Positions 43,015 through 51,250 of a stretch of 55,188 nt of DNA are shown in pieces; position 1 is the first letter of the stretch, and each line of letters starts with the position of its first letter. The translations under genes were made by a program, and so were the position numbers. The notes below the pieces were generated by a model. It saw nothing but the letters and a program-made list of their open reading frames with translations, made no database searches and was not told the origin of the DNA. Origin of the DNA: an uncultured Lachnospiraceae bacterium (GTDB taxonomy: Bacteria; Bacillota; Clostridia; Lachnospirales; Lachnospiraceae); the NCBI GenBank assembly GCA_910583615.1, contig CAJTXP010000025.1, positions 1 through 55,188 of the forward strand. Reading direction: 5' to 3'.

Positions 43015-43780
43015 CGCTTAACGCAAAGAAAGCCGTTCCGATAAGAACCGTAATCATAAGCCTCATGACCGGAGTTATGATAAATCCATAAATGTCAAAT
43101 GCCATTCCCTCCCGCACAAGTTCGGCAGAACTCATTTTGTATGCTCCAAGCGCAATATACCGGAAAATAGACGTCACATAGGTAAGCGGATTCAGATATA
43201 CCACCGGCAAAAGAAATCCCGGCATCATCGTAGTCGGTATATATGCGCCGGAAACAAACGTCAGCGGCATCATAATCATGGAGCTGATCGTCTGGAACGA
43301 AGGGGAGTTGCGTGACACAGTCGCTAAAAACAAGCCGACAGCGCTGAAGGTCATCGCTGAAACCAGCATTACCGCAATCAGCAGCAAAATCTGAAACACA
43401 TTGATTTTAAATCCAATGAACAGGCTGATGATCATGGTAAGCGTCCCCTGCAAAGTAGAAACCACCGCCCCCGATATAATATTTCCGATAGAAATCTGGG
43501 AACGCGCAATGGGCGCAACCATGACCTCTTTCATATAGCCGTCCGAAATATCCGACAGGATATCTGACGAATTATTGATCCCCGTCTGAAAAACAGTCAT
43601 AATAATGACGCCGGCAATCAAATAATTCATGGGTTCACCAAAACCACTCATGGAAGACTTCATCATAAAGGAAAACATCACCAGCATAAACATGGACATC
43701 ACCATGCTCCCGATCATCCTTCCCCTGTTTCTGGTATAATTTAATAAATTTCTCTGTATAATTGCTGTAACTGGATTCAT
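42953..43780 (-). CDS. ABC-2 type permease (DrrB-like), altered C-terminus
   Basis: A 275-residue permease with six helices. It starts MNPVTAIIQRNLLNYTRNRG and has GEPMNYLIAGVIIMTVFQTG and LTFVSGAYIPTTMMPGFLLP, typical of daunorubicin-type exporters. The last helix ends LIGTAFFALSVGKF. The following ~17 residues (ending QEYSRHRR) are read from the neighbouring ATPase gene in a different frame, a result of the deletion. Function may survive, since the lost tail is usually short. The start overlaps the ATPase stop (ATGA). Confidence 0.87.
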   Translation of the reverse strand: MNPVTAIIQRNLLNYTRNRGRMIGSMVMSMFMLVMFSFMMKSSMSGFGEPMNYLIAGVIIMTVFQTGINNSSDILSDISDGYMKEVMVAPIARSQISIGNIISGAVVSTLQGTLTMIISLFIGFKINVFQILLLIAVMLVSAMTFSAVGLFLATVSRNSPSFQTISSMIMMPLTFVSGAYIPTTMMPGFLLPVVYLNPLTYVTSIFRYIALGAYKMSSAELVREGMAFDIYGFIITPVMRLMITVLIGTAFFALSVGKFNQADFIQWQEYSRHRR

Positions 43781-44694
43781 GACTGCCTGATCTCCTTTCC
43801 TGTGATTGCGAGGAAAACCTCGTTTAATGTTCCGTTCTTTGCCTCAAAATCGAGAATCGTATCTTGGCACTCTGACAAAATTCGGAGTGCGGCGGACGCT
43901 TTCTTTGTGTGGAAAACAATCCTGTTTTCTGCTTTCTCATAAGGAATCTTCTGCTCTTTCAATCTATTTTCCAACGGTTCCGTATGCGTACAGCTTGCAT
44001 CTACCTCGGTTCCGGTATACTGGTGCTTTAAGTTCTCCGGCGTGTCATGGGCGACAATCTTCCCATGATCCATGATCACAATTTTAGAGCATACCTCCGC
44101 TTCGTCCATATAATGGGTGGTCAAAAAAATGGTCATGTTTTTCTGCTTTTGCATTTTCTGGATATATTCCCATACATTCGCCCTTGTCTGCGGGTCAAGC
44201 CCGGTGGTCGGTTCATCTAAAAACAAAACCTTTGGAAAGTGGACAAGCCCTCTCGCAATCTCCACACGGCGTTTCATCCCGCCGGAAAGACTGCCGACAA
44301 CCGCCTTTTTCCAGTCGGTAAGCTCCACCAGATCAAGGGCAAAATCAATCCGCTCTGTAACCTCATGTTTCGGAACCCCGTAAAAGCTGCAATGATATTT
44401 CAGGTTTTCCTCCACCGTCATTTTTGCATCCAGCGTGGAATCCTGAAATACAATGCCGATATCCTTTCTGACCGCCCCCTTTTCTTTGGAAACGTCATGC
44501 CCGTTGATGCGGATACTTCCCTCTGTTTTATCCAGGATTGTACATAAGGTATTGATTGTGGTACTTTTGCCTGCGCCGTTGGGCCCGAGAAACGCAAAGA
44601 TGCTTCCCTCATCTACCGTAAACGAAATATCGTCTACGGCCCTGAAATCTCCGTATGTCTTTGAAAAATGTTCTACTTCAATGATTGGATTCAT
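43777..44694 (-). CDS. ABC transporter ATPase (DrrA-like)
   Basis: A 305-residue ATPase with Walker A LGPNGAGKSTTINTL (~35), Q-loop IGIVFQDSTLDAKMTVEENL, signature LSGGMKRRVEIARGL (~140), Walker B VLFLDEPTTGLDP and H-loop LTTHYMDEAE. The C-terminal ~80 residues form the DrrA-type accessory domain, ending LNEVFLAITGKE. GAGGAGG precedes the ATG. Operon with the DrrB-like permease; likely drug or lipid export. A MarR gene lies upstream on the same strand. Confidence 0.94.
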   Translation of the reverse strand: MNPIIEVEHFSKTYGDFRAVDDISFTVDEGSIFAFLGPNGAGKSTTINTLCTILDKTEGSIRINGHDVSKEKGAVRKDIGIVFQDSTLDAKMTVEENLKYHCSFYGVPKHEVTERIDFALDLVELTDWKKAVVGSLSGGMKRRVEIARGLVHFPKVLFLDEPTTGLDPQTRANVWEYIQKMQKQKNMTIFLTTHYMDEAEVCSKIVIMDHGKIVAHDTPENLKHQYTGTEVDASCTHTEPLENRLKEQKIPYEKAENRIVFHTKKASAALRILSECQDTILDFEAKNGTLNEVFLAITGKEIRQS

Positions 44695-44847
44695 TTCTTT
44701 TCCTCCTCATCCAAAAAATAAAGCCCTATGGATTGATTCCCATAGGACTTATCGCTATAGATTCTATAGTGCCTCTAAGTTATTTATTCCCGCGGGCAGC
44801 GAGCCAGTCAGCCGTGCCTGCACGGATATTTGGCGACTGCCGCGAGG

Positions 44848-44883
44848 GTCAAATATCCCGTTGCCTGTTATGGGATATTTGAC
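44848..44883. repeat. Perfect 12-bp inverted repeat at the MarR gene end
   Basis: GTCAAATATCCC (44848-44859) faces GGGATATTTGAC (44872-44883), spanning the MarR stop codon. A third GGATATTTG is at 44824-44832. There is no T run, so it is either a weak terminator or a binding site upstream of the ABC operon. Confidence 0.7.
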
Positions 44884-45538
44884 TGTCCGGTCTGCCGCCA
44901 TATGCGCCGAATCCGCCCCGGTCCGGAATGTAACCGTCATAATCCGGCGAAAAGCGTTCCGCTCCCGGTATGTCTGCCGGGCTTCTCCCTCTCCCAAAAG
45001 AGCCGAACGCCCGCTCCCGCATGGACATCAGCTGTTCAAACTGTTCCCCGCCCATACGCTCCCTTGCCTGGTCCATCCAGTCTGTGATATGATCCTCCTC
45101 TCTGCCGCCAGCCTCCTGTATTCCAAACGCTGCAATAATCCTGTCTAAATATTCCCCAAACTGCTGCAGCTCCTCCGGTGACAGGCAGTCGAGAATTTCC
45201 TGATAATCCGTTTCCGGCTGCGGAATCATTTTTCCTTTTTCCGTCAGATGAACAACCATGACCCGTTTGTCCTTTTCGGAGGGCTTGCGTTCCACATGAC
45301 CGCTTTTTTCCAGCTTATTCAGCAGCTCGTTCAGCGATTGCTGCCGAATGCCCAGCAGATACGCCAGCTCCCTTGTCTTAATTTCCGGCTGGATTTTCAA
45401 CATGGCAAGGATTCTCCCCTGCCCCCGGGTCGGATCGGCAAATGGCCCGGACTGCGCCTGACTGAACATCTGGCGGCGTTTCATGAGCCACTGCAGCGTA
45501 GCAAGCTTTTCATAAACGGCTGTATATATATCGTCCAT
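44849..45538 (-). CDS. MarR family transcriptional regulator
   Basis: A 229-residue winged-helix regulator. The DNA-binding core (~40-105) reads RGQGRILAMLKIQPEIKTRE, LLGIRQQSLNELLNKLEKSG and the wing KDKRVMVVHLTEKG. The C-terminal ~70 residues are a longer-than-usual Gly/Arg/Asp-rich tail (FGSFGRGRSPADIPG). AAAGGAG is 6 nt before the ATG. It likely represses itself and the DrrAB-like genes downstream. Confidence 0.9.
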   Translation of the reverse strand: MDDIYTAVYEKLATLQWLMKRRQMFSQAQSGPFADPTRGQGRILAMLKIQPEIKTRELAYLLGIRQQSLNELLNKLEKSGHVERKPSEKDKRVMVVHLTEKGKMIPQPETDYQEILDCLSPEELQQFGEYLDRIIAAFGIQEAGGREEDHITDWMDQARERMGGEQFEQLMSMRERAFGSFGRGRSPADIPGAERFSPDYDGYIPDRGGFGAYGGRPDSQISHNRQRDI

Positions 45539-45557
45539 ATTTTGCTCCTTTCATTTT

Positions 45558-45628
45558 GTACTGGTACTTGTATCTTTGTTTATTCCATAATAATACAGGT
45601 ACCATTGTAATTTGTCAATAGTACCTGT
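45558..45628 (-). promoter_or_regulatory. MarR gene promoter with GTAC dyad operators
   Basis: TTGACA (45613-45618), a 17-nt spacer and TATTAT (45590-45595) on the minus strand. ACAGGTAC (45595-45602) and GTACCTGT (45621-45628) form an inverted repeat bracketing the -35. A further GTACTGGTAC (45558-45567) lies in the leader. This fits autorepression. Confidence 0.75.
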
Positions 45629-45803
45629 ACTTTTTTTAAATATTATTTTCCTTTTAACCAGGCAAACTCGACTGTTCACTTCACTGTCAAGTCAATTAAA
45701 TACTGTTCACTGTTCGCCAATTAATGTAACAAAAGCGAGGATAATCATAATGACTTTTGTTTTTTACTCATAGAAAAACTCCTTTCGGTTTTATCAGCGT
45801 ATG

Positions 45804-46562
45804 TTATAACTGTTTTTTATGAAAGAGTTTCATCGCAATCAACAGCCCTAAAATTGACATGGCAACGGAAAGCAGGGCAGGCATCATAAAATCCGACGGT
45901 ACTGCTTCACCGGAAAGTAAATCCACATTTTTTGATGTTAAAATGAACGGGTTGAATTCAGCAATCGGTTCAATGATACCAGATAAAGATATAACGGCGA
46001 CAACACCTCCGGTAAAAAGGATGCTTGTAAAGGTTTGCCTGAAAATAACGCAGCCGATCATTAAAATACTTAAATACAGGAAGCCGACTAACCAGAGGAC
46101 AAAAGCCGCAATCGCAACATGAAAAAGGCCGGTATCGTGCCATAAAAAAGCCGTATAGCCGTAAGTCGCTGTAAAACTCACCCAGTAACAGATTGTCATA
46201 AGGACAGCCGCAACTGTATATTTTGCAAGAATGACCGCTTTGCGCGACAATCCTTTCGTTACCATTAAGACCAACGTACCTTTGGAATATTCACCCGATA
46301 AGCAGCTGCCATATAGAATAATAAAGGCACTAAACCCGACGCCGGATATATTTTTGTAAAACTGCTTCCATGCGTCCAAAGCGACCGGTTCCGAAGCCAT
46401 TTTCATGTCTGTCGCCAAAGCTGATAAAATTTCCGGCGTAAACTTTGCGAGAAATGCGCTCATAATACCGAAGATCAGAAAAACCGCAAATAAAATAAAA
46501 AAACGGTAATTCTTCATGTTTTCCGTAAATTCTTTTTTTACAAAAGCAATATATCCACTCAT
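45804..46562 (-). CDS. ABC-2 type transporter permease
   Basis: A 252-residue permease with six helices: YRFFILFAVFLIFGIMSAFL near the start, FSAFIILYGSCLSGEYSKGT (the SGEY...GT motif of ABC-2 permeases), VAAVLMTICYWVSFTATYG, and a last helix SVAMSILGLLIAMKLF. The start overlaps the ATPase stop (ATGA), and GGAGG is 7 nt upstream. Downstream (45541-45803) are the MarR promoter and a short broken frame near 45745-45790. Confidence 0.9.
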   Translation of the reverse strand: MSGYIAFVKKEFTENMKNYRFFILFAVFLIFGIMSAFLAKFTPEILSALATDMKMASEPVALDAWKQFYKNISGVGFSAFIILYGSCLSGEYSKGTLVLMVTKGLSRKAVILAKYTVAAVLMTICYWVSFTATYGYTAFLWHDTGLFHVAIAAFVLWLVGFLYLSILMIGCVIFRQTFTSILFTGGVVAVISLSGIIEPIAEFNPFILTSKNVDLLSGEAVPSDFMMPALLSVAMSILGLLIAMKLFHKKQL

Positions 46563-47476
46563 TTCACTACCTCCAAAAACAGACTTTCAAGGGACGGCTC
46601 CATAAGTTCTATTTTTATAGGGCAAATCCCCGTTTCCGCAAGAACGCCAAATAAAGATTTTTGTACGCTTTCCATATCACGGCTGTGTAAAATGAGTTCC
46701 CTGTTATTTTCTTCCGAGTGGAGCAGCAATGGCTCTATGGATTTCTGCTTCTTAAAAAGCTGTAAATCCTTATCCGCAGAGAACTCCAAAAGCAGACTGT
46801 CATGCCCGTGCAATGTCTTGATTTCTGCGAGTGTACCACAGACAGAAATTTTCCCCTCATTCAGGAAAGCAGCACGGTCGCAGATACGCTCCACATCAGA
46901 AAGGATATGGGTAGAAAATAATACGGTTGTCGTGCCGCTGATCTTGCGGAGGATGTCTAAAATTTCTTTTCTTCCTACCGGGTCAAGCGCACTCGTCGGC
47001 TCGTCACATATCAATAGTTTTGGCTGCGTCAATAAAGCCTGTGCAATTCCAAGACGTTGTTTCATGCCCCGTGAGAAACCGCCTATCTGCTTTGCCGCTC
47101 CGCTTAAGCCTACAAGGGAGAGAAGCTCTTTACTTCTTTTTTCAATTTCGCTTTTGGGTATGGCAATGACTTCGCCGCAAAGCCTGAGATATTGCATCGG
47201 TGTCATATAATTATAAAATTCCGGCACATCGGGCAAATATCCGATGTATTGATTTGTTTTCGTCTGCCCAAAGCATACGGATTCATTGCAGACACGGATT
47301 TCTCCGTGATCTGGCTTAAGCAGGCCAAGTACCATTTTCATAGTTGTCGTTTTCCCGGCTCCGTTTTGCCCAATGAAGCCAAAAACACTTCCCTCCGGTA
47401 CAGACATGTTCAGGTCATTTATAATCTTTTGCCTTCCAAAACTTTTCGACAGGTGCTGTATTGTAAGTACGTTCAT
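46559..47476 (-). CDS. ABC transporter ATPase (BcrA-like)
   Basis: A 305-residue ATPase with Walker A IGQNGAGKTTTMKMVL (~38), Q-loop IGYLPDVPEFYNYMTP, signature FSRGMKQRLGIAQALL, Walker B LLICDEPTSALDP and H-loop LFSTHILSD. The C-terminal extension is typical of bacitracin/lantibiotic-resistance exporters. AGGAGG precedes the ATG. Operon with the permease that follows; an HTH gene lies upstream on the same strand. Confidence 0.93.
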   Translation of the reverse strand: MNVLTIQHLSKSFGRQKIINDLNMSVPEGSVFGFIGQNGAGKTTTMKMVLGLLKPDHGEIRVCNESVCFGQTKTNQYIGYLPDVPEFYNYMTPMQYLRLCGEVIAIPKSEIEKRSKELLSLVGLSGAAKQIGGFSRGMKQRLGIAQALLTQPKLLICDEPTSALDPVGRKEILDILRKISGTTTVLFSTHILSDVERICDRAAFLNEGKISVCGTLAEIKTLHGHDSLLLEFSADKDLQLFKKQKSIEPLLLHSEENNRELILHSRDMESVQKSLFGVLAETGICPIKIELMEPSLESLFLEVVK

Positions 47477-47524
47477 TCTTTTTCCTCCTGTACTATGTTG
47501 TTAATTTATAGTATCATGTTAGCA

Positions 47525-47553
47525 ATATTACCATAATGATAATATAAAGTCAA
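47525..47553 (-). promoter_or_regulatory. Promoter of the BcrA-like ABC operon
   Basis: TTGACT (47548-47553), a 17-nt spacer and TAATAT (47525-47530) on the minus strand. The same boxes and an adjoining TAATATTG occur at the neighbouring HTH gene, which suggests joint control by that regulator. A CCGCTCC/GGAGCGG hairpin with a T-rich plus-strand side lies at 47560-47583. Confidence 0.75.
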
Positions 47554-47588
47554 TAGATACCGCTCCACTTTTCAGGGAGCGGCGGATT

Positions 47589-48122
47589 TTATTTTTCCGG
47601 CGGGGTAATGATAACCCCAAACGTCCTTAATTTTCGTCCTGCTTTCGGCTCATTTTTCTCTACCGTCTTAACTATATTTGAAATGCTTTTCATAAGTTCA
47701 GTTAATTCCCCGTCTGATAAATAAAGGTGCGAAAGAGAAAAGCCCGACATGTCTTTTTTAATATTGATATTCGGCGATTTGCAATATTCCCGGAACTGTT
47801 TCGCAAATCCAAGAAGATACTGCATGAACACCTGCATATAAAGGGTTCCGGAATTTTCGGCTAATATCGCTTCAAAATCACGGTTCAGGTCAAATGCAAG
47901 CGCATAAGTCCTTTCTACCGTCCCCCGCACCTGGGTTTCTTCAACCACTTTCAGAATACCATCATTTAACATCTTTTTCAGATTACGATATAAAGTAGCC
48001 TGTGGAATGTCACTGAGGACATCGGCTAAATGTTTTGCGGTTGTCTGCTCCTGTGAGTATATTTCAAGCAGCAGTTTACATTTTACCGGGTTTGTAATGC
48101 AGGCCATAATTTTATCTGTCAT
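47589..48122 (-). CDS. ArsR-like helix-turn-helix regulator
   Basis: A 177-residue protein with an N-terminal winged helix (ITNPVKCKLLLEIYSQEQTT, LYRNLKKMLNDGIL, wing with GTVERTYAL). A C-terminal helical ligand or dimerisation region follows (FMQYLLGFAKQFREYC). AGGAGG precedes the ATG. Related HTH_20 regulators control ABC exporters of this kind. It likely represses itself and the next operon. Confidence 0.85.
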   Translation of the reverse strand: MTDKIMACITNPVKCKLLLEIYSQEQTTAKHLADVLSDIPQATLYRNLKKMLNDGILKVVEETQVRGTVERTYALAFDLNRDFEAILAENSGTLYMQVFMQYLLGFAKQFREYCKSPNINIKKDMSGFSLSHLYLSDGELTELMKSISNIVKTVEKNEPKAGRKLRTFGVIITPPEK

Positions 48123-48151
48123 GTATTGCCCTCCTGTTTGAATTTATGACA

Positions 48152-48180
48152 ATATTATCGCTTTGATACTAAAAAGTCAA
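48152..48180 (-). promoter_or_regulatory. Promoter of the ArsR-like gene
   Basis: TTGACT (48175-48180), a 17-nt spacer and TAATAT (48152-48157) on the minus strand. It is identical in both boxes to the promoter of the ABC operon downstream. Confidence 0.75.
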
Positions 48181-48300
48181 CCTGCGGATTCCCTGCCCTT
48201 ATATATAAACGGCACTGAATTTTTGCCCTCATAGAGCCTTGTCCCATGTGAAAGCAGCAGCCCGTCTGTTAATTCCACACATAAAATAACCGCGTTCTCA

Positions 48301-48813
48301 TTATATTTCTTCTTTCAGCAGGGAATACATTTTCATATCGATCACTTTCCCGTTTTTTACTGCATTATTTCTTAACGTCCCCTCATACTGAAAGCCCGCT
48401 TTTTCCAGCACACGGCAGGATGCCGTATTATACGCAAATGGCTCTGCATAAATGCGGAGAATATCACTTTTCTCAAAAACATATTCGCAGACCTGTTTTA
48501 CAGCCTCTGTCATGAGCCCTTTTCCCCAGTATCCTTCCGCAATATAATATCCCAGCTCGGCTGTCCGCCTGTGGATATTCCCCTGGCGGAAAACACCGAT
48601 GCTTCCCACCACCCGTCCATCTGCTGTTATGGCAAAAGCAAAGGTTTCATTTTCATCTGCGGACAGCATAGCAGAAATAAAGTCTGCCCCGTCCTGTTCC
48701 GTATAAGGGTACGGCAGCCCATCTCTAAGATTGTCCTGTACTTTTCTATTGGAAAGAGCCGCTGCCAAATCCGCCGCATCCGCCAAATCCCATTTTCTTA
48801 TTTTACAGATCAC
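48301..48813 (-). CDS. GNAT family N-acetyltransferase (RimJ/RimL-like)
   Basis: A 170-residue acetyltransferase with ELGYYIAEGYWGKGLMTEAV (acetyl-CoA-binding pyrophosphate loop region) and the late NTASCRVLEKAGFQYEGTLR of the RimJ/RimL branch. It probably acetylates a protein N-terminus or a small amine. The GTG start at 48813 has GGAGG 7 nt upstream. About 120 nt downstream of it (48180-48300) hold only a short unassigned frame. Confidence 0.92.
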   Translation of the reverse strand: MICKIRKWDLADAADLAAALSNRKVQDNLRDGLPYPYTEQDGADFISAMLSADENETFAFAITADGRVVGSIGVFRQGNIHRRTAELGYYIAEGYWGKGLMTEAVKQVCEYVFEKSDILRIYAEPFAYNTASCRVLEKAGFQYEGTLRNNAVKNGKVIDMKMYSLLKEEI

Positions 48814-48976
48814 TTTTCCGCCTCCCTGATGGATCGTCTTCCATAACAGACTCTATTATACAGCATAACCCCAGCCAATGGAACGGACTTTCTAAGAACT
48901 TATCAAAACAAGTCAATGTATATATACAATCACAATATACTTTCCAGGGACGTCGACATCATCCGCTGCGTATCCT

Positions 48977-49399
48977 TTATCTCAGCAGCGCCATACTTCC
49001 CGTCAATTTGTTTACCTTCTTTTTCGCACCGCAGACGGCAACCCCATAATAATTCAGTTCCGTTTCTGAAACATCTTTCATCTTTTCAATAAACTCATCA
49101 TAGGTCCTGCACCCCTGCGCAATATCTGAAAAATCCACCACCGTCAAATCCGAAAACTCCGGCTCATATAGCTTCTCACGGATGGACTTGATTACCTCCG
49201 CATTTCCCTTTAAGATCGGCACCGGAAACTCTATAATCCCCAAATGCCCGTTACCTGCCCTGTCATACACATCTGCGCCTACGACCTCCGGCATCTGCTT
49301 CCCCAGCGTGATGCCCATGATTGCCGCCGTGTTCGCTATGATGCCAAGCGGCAGGTTCTCGTCAATCACCATGACACATTTTTCATTCTGTAAATGCAT
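48977..49399 (-). CDS. DUF2000 family protein
   Basis: A 140-residue protein with the DUF2000 pattern: MVIDENLPLGIIANTAAIMG at the start, then GKQMPEVVGADVYD, GIIEFPVPILKG and a final YGVAVCGAKKKVNKLTGS. The fold is related to peptidyl-tRNA hydrolase 2; biological role unknown. AGGAGG lies ~9 nt before the ATG. It stands alone, with gene scraps upstream. Confidence 0.85.
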   Translation of the reverse strand: MHLQNEKCVMVIDENLPLGIIANTAAIMGITLGKQMPEVVGADVYDRAGNGHLGIIEFPVPILKGNAEVIKSIREKLYEPEFSDLTVVDFSDIAQGCRTYDEFIEKMKDVSETELNYYGVAVCGAKKKVNKLTGSMALLR

Positions 49400-49494
49400 C
49401 TTTCAATCCTCCTGTTCAATTTTTGAATTTTGTCAAAAGCCATTTTACCTCTTATTTTTTTCTGCGTCTTGTAAAATATCTTCATTTTTGAACT

Positions 49495-49599
49495 TTAGCT
49501 GTTTTCTATATCAATCACCTTGTCTGCCCATTCTTTGTAAAAACTTTCCTCATGCGAAACAAGCAAAACTGTGCCGGAAAACTTTGACAGAGCATTGCT
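49495..49599 (-). pseudogene. ABC-F ATPase C-terminal fragment
   Basis: A startless frame, ALSKFSGTVLLVSHEESFYK then EWADKVIDIENS and stop. It contains the H-loop LVSHEESFY of ABC-F ribosome-protection/translation factors. Only ~33 codons remain, fused out of frame to a HAD fragment. Confidence 0.7.
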
Positions 49600-49661
49600 G
49601 TACACATGGAAATGGTATCGGCTATTGTTCCGTCCATATCAAAAGCAACTATTTTAAACAT
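49600..49661 (-). pseudogene. HAD hydrolase N-terminal fragment
   Basis: About 20 codons, MFKIVAFDMDGTIADTISMC, carrying HAD motif I (DMDGT). The ATG overlaps the acetyltransferase stop (TAATG), so it was a coupled operon gene. After it the frame enters ABC-F sequence and stops. A deletion joined the two scraps. Confidence 0.75.
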
Positions 49662-50254
49662 TACATATTTTCTCCGTTAATCTTCCGTATTACATGACAG
49701 GGGTTGCCTACTGCCAATGAGTTTTCTGGTATATCTTTTGTGACAACGCTTCCAGCTCCTATAACAGAACCGTCACCTATTGTTACACCTGGAAGGACAA
49801 TAACACCTCCCCCTAACCAACAGCCATTCCCAATTTTTATTGGCAATGCATAGGTATGCCGGACTAACTCACCTGTTTCGGGATTCTGAACATATCTTTC
49901 CGCTAACGGGGCAGGGTGTGTTGCTGTATAAAGCTGTACATTGGAAGCAATCAGCACATTATCGCCAATGATAATTTTATTGCAGTCTACAAAAGTACAA
50001 TTCATGTTGACTGACACATTATTTCCCATGAAAATGTTTCGCCCATAATCGCATATAAATGGTGATGCAACAGATACTTTTGTGCCAATCTTTCCACATA
50101 ACTCTTTCAGAATTTTTTCTTTTTCCTCTTTCTGTTCATATGCAAGGGCATTGTATTCCTGCAACAATTTTCTCGCATGACTTTTAAAGTCCAGAAAGAT
50201 TTTGTCATGACAGTTATAATCTTCTCCCGCCATACATTTTTCCAATTCGGTCAT
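49661..50254 (-). CDS. Maltose/galactoside O-acetyltransferase (LacA/Maa-like)
   Basis: A 197-residue left-handed beta-helix acetyltransferase. The Maa domain is at the start (MTELEKCMAGEDYNCHD, ending ALAYEQ). Hexapeptide repeats run from GTKVSVASPFICDYGRNIFM through IIIGDNVLIASNVQLYTATH (catalytic His) to IGDGSVIGAGSVVTKDIPEN. ATG at 50254 has GGAGG 7 nt upstream. It follows an RpiR regulator and was coupled to a HAD hydrolase now broken. Confidence 0.94.
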   Translation of the reverse strand: MTELEKCMAGEDYNCHDKIFLDFKSHARKLLQEYNALAYEQKEEKEKILKELCGKIGTKVSVASPFICDYGRNIFMGNNVSVNMNCTFVDCNKIIIGDNVLIASNVQLYTATHPAPLAERYVQNPETGELVRHTYALPIKIGNGCWLGGGVIVLPGVTIGDGSVIGAGSVVTKDIPENSLAVGNPCHVIRKINGENM

Positions 50255-50279
50255 AATGTCACCTCCGTGTTTCATGGTA

Positions 50280-50309
50280 GAAAAAAACCTGTTACAAAGC
50301 AAGTAACAG
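50280..50309 (-). terminator. Terminator after the RpiR gene
   Basis: CCTGTTAC (50287-50294) pairs with GTAACAGG (50302-50309), followed on the minus strand by a run of T at 50280-50286. It lies between RpiR and the acetyltransferase, so the latter may be attenuated or have its own promoter. Confidence 0.8.
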
Positions 50310-50318
50310 GCTGTTTTC

Positions 50319-51032
50319 TTATATTCTTTTTGCAAGTGTTTCAATAACAAAAATGACTGGGACTTGTGTCGTCCCGTTATATCCCCCGTTAATCCGTTTC
50401 GTGTTTAAGTTATATGAGAAATTCCAGTCCGACAATTTTGCCAAAGTTGAGAGTGGGGAATTCGTAATACTTAACACGCAGCATTTCTTTTTCTTAAACT
50501 GGTTAATTGCTTCAATCAGTCTTTCGGTTTCACCGCTTTCTGAAAAAGCAATAACGACTGTGTTCTTCCAGTGAAAAGAATCTATCGGATAAAGCGCATC
50601 TTCAAGCCCTACGGCAAAATGCCCCATATTGGAAAAATATCTTGCTCCGTATTTTGCTAATGTTCCCGATGAACCCATTCCGATAAAGATTATCAAATCA
50701 GCTTTTCTAAGAACGTCAATCGCAAACAATAATTTTTCCTCAAAGGCACTTGAATTTGCCCTTGTAAAAAAATCCGAAAGTTCCTGCAAATCTTCCATAG
50801 GCGGGCAGGCAGCCTGCAAGGTTATCTCTTTTTTCAGAGCTTCCTTAAATTCAGAATACCCGTCAAAATTGTTTTTATTGCAAAAGCGCAATATAGTAGA
50901 CGTAGATACCCGGAGTTCTTTTGCAAGCTCTCTAATGGTCATGTATTGTATTTTGTCAATATCAGAAACAACATATTTGTAAATACGAATATCTGTTTCG
51001 TTATACTTTTGTATTTCTTCATACGAAAACAT
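50319..51032 (-). CDS. RpiR/MurR family regulator with SIS domain
   Basis: A 237-residue regulator. The N-terminal HTH (~25-75) reads MTIRELAKELRVSTSTILRF then CNKNNFDGYSEFKEAL. The SIS sugar-phosphate-binding domain (~105-230) has DLIIFIGMGSSGTLAKYGAR, VVIAFSESGETERLIEAI and VLSITNSPLSTLAKLSD. GGAGG is 9 nt before the ATG. It should sense a phosphosugar and probably controls the sugar acetyltransferase/HAD genes behind it. Confidence 0.93.
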   Translation of the reverse strand: MFSYEEIQKYNETDIRIYKYVVSDIDKIQYMTIRELAKELRVSTSTILRFCNKNNFDGYSEFKEALKKEITLQAACPPMEDLQELSDFFTRANSSAFEEKLLFAIDVLRKADLIIFIGMGSSGTLAKYGARYFSNMGHFAVGLEDALYPIDSFHWKNTVVIAFSESGETERLIEAINQFKKKKCCVLSITNSPLSTLAKLSDWNFSYNLNTKRINGGYNGTTQVPVIFVIETLAKRI

Positions 51033-51052
51033 TCTGCATTTCCTCCAAAGTA

Positions 51053-51163
51053 TCAGATGCCCTGATTATATACCGATTTTGTACGCTTTACAACTACTGG
51101 ATATATAGGAATGAATGAGAGGAATAGGGCAGTGAGTTTGTCTTTCTCTGTCTGCTTCTTCAT
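51053..51163 (-). CDS. Possible 36-residue small protein
   Basis: ATG after a strong AAGGAGG (9-nt spacing) encodes MKKQTEKDKLTALFLSFIPI and a basic end with YPVVVKRTKSVYNQGI. A charged start, hydrophobic middle and basic tail could make a membrane peptide or leader. There is no Cys, so it is not a usual AgrD. The RpiR promoter lies inside its 3' half. It is 88 nt after an ABC permease gene. Confidence 0.4.
   Translation of the reverse strand: MKKQTEKDKLTALFLSFIPIYPVVVKRTKSVYNQGI
51065..51093 (-). promoter_or_regulatory. RpiR gene promoter
   Basis: TTGTAA (51088-51093), a 17-nt spacer and TATAAT (51065-51070) on the minus strand, ~35 nt before the RpiR start. Confidence 0.7.
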
Positions 51164-51250
51164 GGTGTGTAACCTCCTTTTTTGAGAATGTTCACTTCTC
51201 TCAACCCTTATTGTAGTTATCCGTTATCAACTGTTTGTTCAAATCCCATA

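Noticed and set aside
45744..45790. Short peptide frame after a good ribosome site (MSKKQKSL then stop)
   Set aside because: Only eight codons; one added base would give a small hydrophobic peptide, but there is no outside support.
48180..48300. Open frame with VILCVELTDGLLLSHGTRLY downstream of the GNAT gene
   Set aside because: No start or ribosome site, short, and I could not tie it to a family; may be a gene scrap.
51053..51163. Idea that the 36-residue peptide is an AgrD-type autoinducer
   Set aside because: No Cys or Ser-centred thiolactone motif of the right form and no agrB or agrC nearby.
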